Assembly: GCA_038125265.1 (NCBI GenBank)
Contig: JAYPDM010000001.1
Location: 1-64,000, forward strand
DNA: 64,000 bases
DNA from: JAURFX01 sp038125265
Lineage (GTDB): Bacteria > Pseudomonadota > Gammaproteobacteria > Steroidobacterales > Rariloculaceae
Reading direction: 5' to 3'
The notes beneath the pieces were generated by a model. That model did no database searches. It was not told the origin of the DNA and worked only from the letters and a program-made list of their open reading frames with translations. Positions 62,243 to 64,000 of the stretch are shown piece after piece. Positions within the stretch are counted from its first letter, which is position 1. Every line of letters starts with the position of its first letter. The position numbers and the translations under genes were made by a program.

Positions 62243-63582
62243 TTTTTTACCGCCTTAATAATTTTCTCCATGCATCTTGCTCTTGAACCTTTCAGCAAGT
62301 AAGCAGTATTTTTATTTAGGTGAGTACTTATGTACTCTGATATTTCTTGATGACTCTCAAAGCTCAATTTTTTTCCTTTAAATTTTGATAAGGATTGCTT
62401 AGCTAAATCGCCATAGGCGATCATTAAAGTGCATTTTTCTGATGCGTACTCACCAATCTGTTCATGAAAAACTCTGCTTTGATCTCCAAGCTCCTCCATA
62501 CCACCAAAAATAAATACCTTATTTAAATTTTTTTGACTATCAAGGGTATCTAGCGCATAGCGTGTTGAGGCTGGATTAGCATTATAGGTATCATCAATAA
62601 GTAAGTCTGAATTTGTAATATTGATGAAATTTAATCTTTGATTAACTGAGGTGAGCTTCTGAGCAGCTTGGCAGATATTCATATCTGACTGGCCTAGATA
62701 TTTTGCGATACCAACTGAAATAAGCAAATTCAATAAGTTATGCTCCCCTTGAATGGGTACTCGATCTATCGAAAGTGAATCTCTTTTGATTTTTATTTTT
62801 AAGTCATAGCTCTGATTTTCATATTTTATTTTTTCATAATACATATCAGCATCGCTGTTATTTAAGCTAAAACTTAATATTTCTCGTGGTGAGGATAATT
62901 TACTAAACTCATCAAAGTAACGATTATCTTTATTTAGGACAATGAGGCCATCCGCCATTACATTTGGGATGATTTCACCTTTAGTTTTTGCAATATTGTC
63001 CTCACTCAGAAATGTTTTTATGTGTGTTGCATTAATATTAGTAATAACTCCAACCTTTGGTTTAATTAACTTTGCAAGATAATCTATATCTCCTAGTTTC
63101 TTTGCCCCAATTTCGAAAATTGAATATTGATATGAATTATCTAAATGAGATACAGATAAAGGGGTTCCTACTTCGTTATTGAGATTGCCGGGACTCATGT
63201 AAGTACTATAAGAATCCGATAAAATTTGATTGAGATAATTTTTAACGGTGGTTTTCCCATTGCTTCCGGTAATTGCAATAATGGGATGTAAGATTTTATT
63301 TCTATGAAATTCGGCAATCTTATAGATGGCTTTATGGGGGTTATCCACGAGAACTTGAGATATATTTGAGCTTATTTTTTTTGAGACAATGGCTGCTGCC
63401 GCACCCATCGAGCTTGCCTCCTCTACAAAATCATGACCATCATGCTTTTGCCCTCTAAAGGCAACAAATAGATTGCCCTTCTTAACCTTCTTGCTGTCTA
63501 TCGACATTCCAAAGAAATTGCAATCATCACCGATAAGCTTGCCTTGAATTGAATCACTTAATACTGAAACTCTCTCTAGCAC
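62236..63582 (-). CDS. murF: UDP-MurNAc-tripeptide-D-alanyl-D-alanine ligase
   Basis: Adds D-Ala-D-Ala. P-loop ITGSNGKTT, GNLNNEVGTPLS and the DDTYNANPAS motif are diagnostic. Length 448. It needs D-Ala-D-Ala, whose ligase gene (ddl) is not in its usual place in this cluster. It overlaps murE by 7 bp. Confidence 0.97.
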   Translation of the reverse strand: MLERVSVLSDSIQGKLIGDDCNFFGMSIDSKKVKKGNLFVAFRGQKHDGHDFVEEASSMGAAAAIVSKKISSNISQVLVDNPHKAIYKIAEFHRNKILHPIIAITGSNGKTTVKNYLNQILSDSYSTYMSPGNLNNEVGTPLSVSHLDNSYQYSIFEIGAKKLGDIDYLAKLIKPKVGVITNINATHIKTFLSEDNIAKTKGEIIPNVMADGLIVLNKDNRYFDEFSKLSSPREILSFSLNNSDADMYYEKIKYENQSYDLKIKIKRDSLSIDRVPIQGEHNLLNLLISVGIAKYLGQSDMNICQAAQKLTSVNQRLNFINITNSDLLIDDTYNANPASTRYALDTLDSQKNLNKVFIFGGMEELGDQSRVFHEQIGEYASEKCTLMIAYGDLAKQSLSKFKGKKLSFESHQEISEYISTHLNKNTAYLLKGSRARCMEKIIKAVKKC

Positions 63583-64000
63583 TGTCTACTCACTATTTCT
63601 AGATCAGAGAGGCTTATGGAGATGCCATCACTGATTTGTTGCGCCTCATGTCCTTTGCCAAGAACTAAAATTATGGAGTCATCTTCTGCTTCAATTTCTC
63701 TTAAAATTGCCTCTTCACGGTCAAGGTGGATTTGGTACTTACTTTGATCAATACTTGATGCTATATCTAATGCTATTTTTTCAGGATTCTCATCTCTAGG
63801 ATTATCACTTGTCAGTATTATTTTTTCTGAATATTTTGATGCGATTGATCCCATCATAGGTCTTTTTGCATGATCTCTATTGCCGCCACAACCAAAGATG
63901 GTTGTTATATTTTTTTTAGTCATTTTTGCGATATCGGATAAAACTTTTTCCATAGCATCCGGAGTGTGGGCGTAATCGACAATCACTGTCTTACTATTTT
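63576..64000 (-). CDS. murE: UDP-MurNAc-dipeptide-diaminopimelate ligase, 3' part only
   Basis: Only the C-terminal 140 or so residues lie in the window; the gene continues past 64000. The visible part has VDYAHTPDAMEKVL, CGGNRDHAKRP and TSDNPRDENP. The DNPR tetrad is the meso-diaminopimelate-selecting motif, so the wall is of the usual Gram-negative type. An in-frame Met at 63986 is internal, not a start. Confidence 0.96.
   Translation of the reverse strand, partial: NSKTVIVDYAHTPDAMEKVLSDIAKMTKKNITTIFGCGGNRDHAKRPMMGSIASKYSEKIILTSDNPRDENPEKIALDIASSIDQSKYQIHLDREEAILREIEAEDDSIILVLGKGHEAQQISDGISISLSDLEIVSRQC

Noticed and set aside
1..64000. CRISPR arrays, insertion sequences, prophage genes, rRNA genes
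   Set aside because: No spaced direct-repeat array, transposase, integrase or rRNA sequence was seen.

Overview
The window reads as the chromosome of an AT-rich, streamlined, free-living gammaproteobacterium, most likely marine. The evidence is gene order: tRNA-Ser(GCU)-csrA-alaS-recX-recA, coaE-zapD, and the dcw cluster running murE to lpxC-secA. These layouts are typical of Gammaproteobacteria, and zapD is largely restricted to Beta- and Gammaproteobacteria. Genes are packed with 1-20 bp overlaps, non-ATG starts are common, convergent genes share their stop codons, and no gap reaches 300 bp. I cannot assign a genus from sequence alone.

Left third (about 1-16.9 kb): a tRNA-Arg(UCG) and a periplasmic cyclophilin, then an accessory catabolic/transport island arranged around a divergent promoter at 7516-7580. 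Leftward run a Gfo/Idh/MocA oxidoreductase, a creatininase-fold amidohydrolase, a cupin, a D-2-hydroxyacid dehydrogenase, a tripartite tricarboxylate transporter (TTT) binding lipoprotein and a fused TctA-TctB permease. Rightward run a GntR/FCD regulator, an AprA/FrdA-like flavoprotein with a two-cluster ferredoxin, a second complete TTT system (TctA, TctB, TctC), an orphan TRAP-type binding protein, a 3-keto-disaccharide-hydrolase-domain (DUF1080) lipoprotein, a cytochrome b561, a secreted unknown and an APH-fold kinase. A perfect 13-bp palindrome matching the GntR/FadR operator consensus lies just upstream of the regulator gene. The substrate is unknown.

Heme locus (16.9-28.0 kb): hemA-hemC-hemD-hemB-hemL, a sensor kinase and response regulator, then hemE, a chlorite-dismutase-family HemQ, ferrochelatase and a PPOX/amine-oxidase-type flavoprotein, all tightly coupled. 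This is a nearly complete one-locus heme pathway. Its last steps look like the coproporphyrin-dependent route usually associated with Gram-positive bacteria, and a two-component system sits in the middle. I consider this the most interesting system in the window. A CysB-like LysR gene converges on its end.

Right part (29.0-64.0 kb): housekeeping genes, mostly on the minus strand. In order they are tRNA-Ser, csrA, alaS, recX, recA, pncC, a glycosyltransferase, nudB, aspS, an FmdB zinc ribbon, clpB (with a sigma-32-like promoter), pgeF, rluD, bamD (plus strand), nadE, sucD-sucC, coaE-zapD (plus strand), mutT, secA, dciA (plus strand), lpxC, ftsZ, ftsA, ftsQ, murB, murC, murG, ftsW, murD, mraY, murF and the 3' part of murE at the window edge. 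The usual ddlB between murB and ftsQ is missing.
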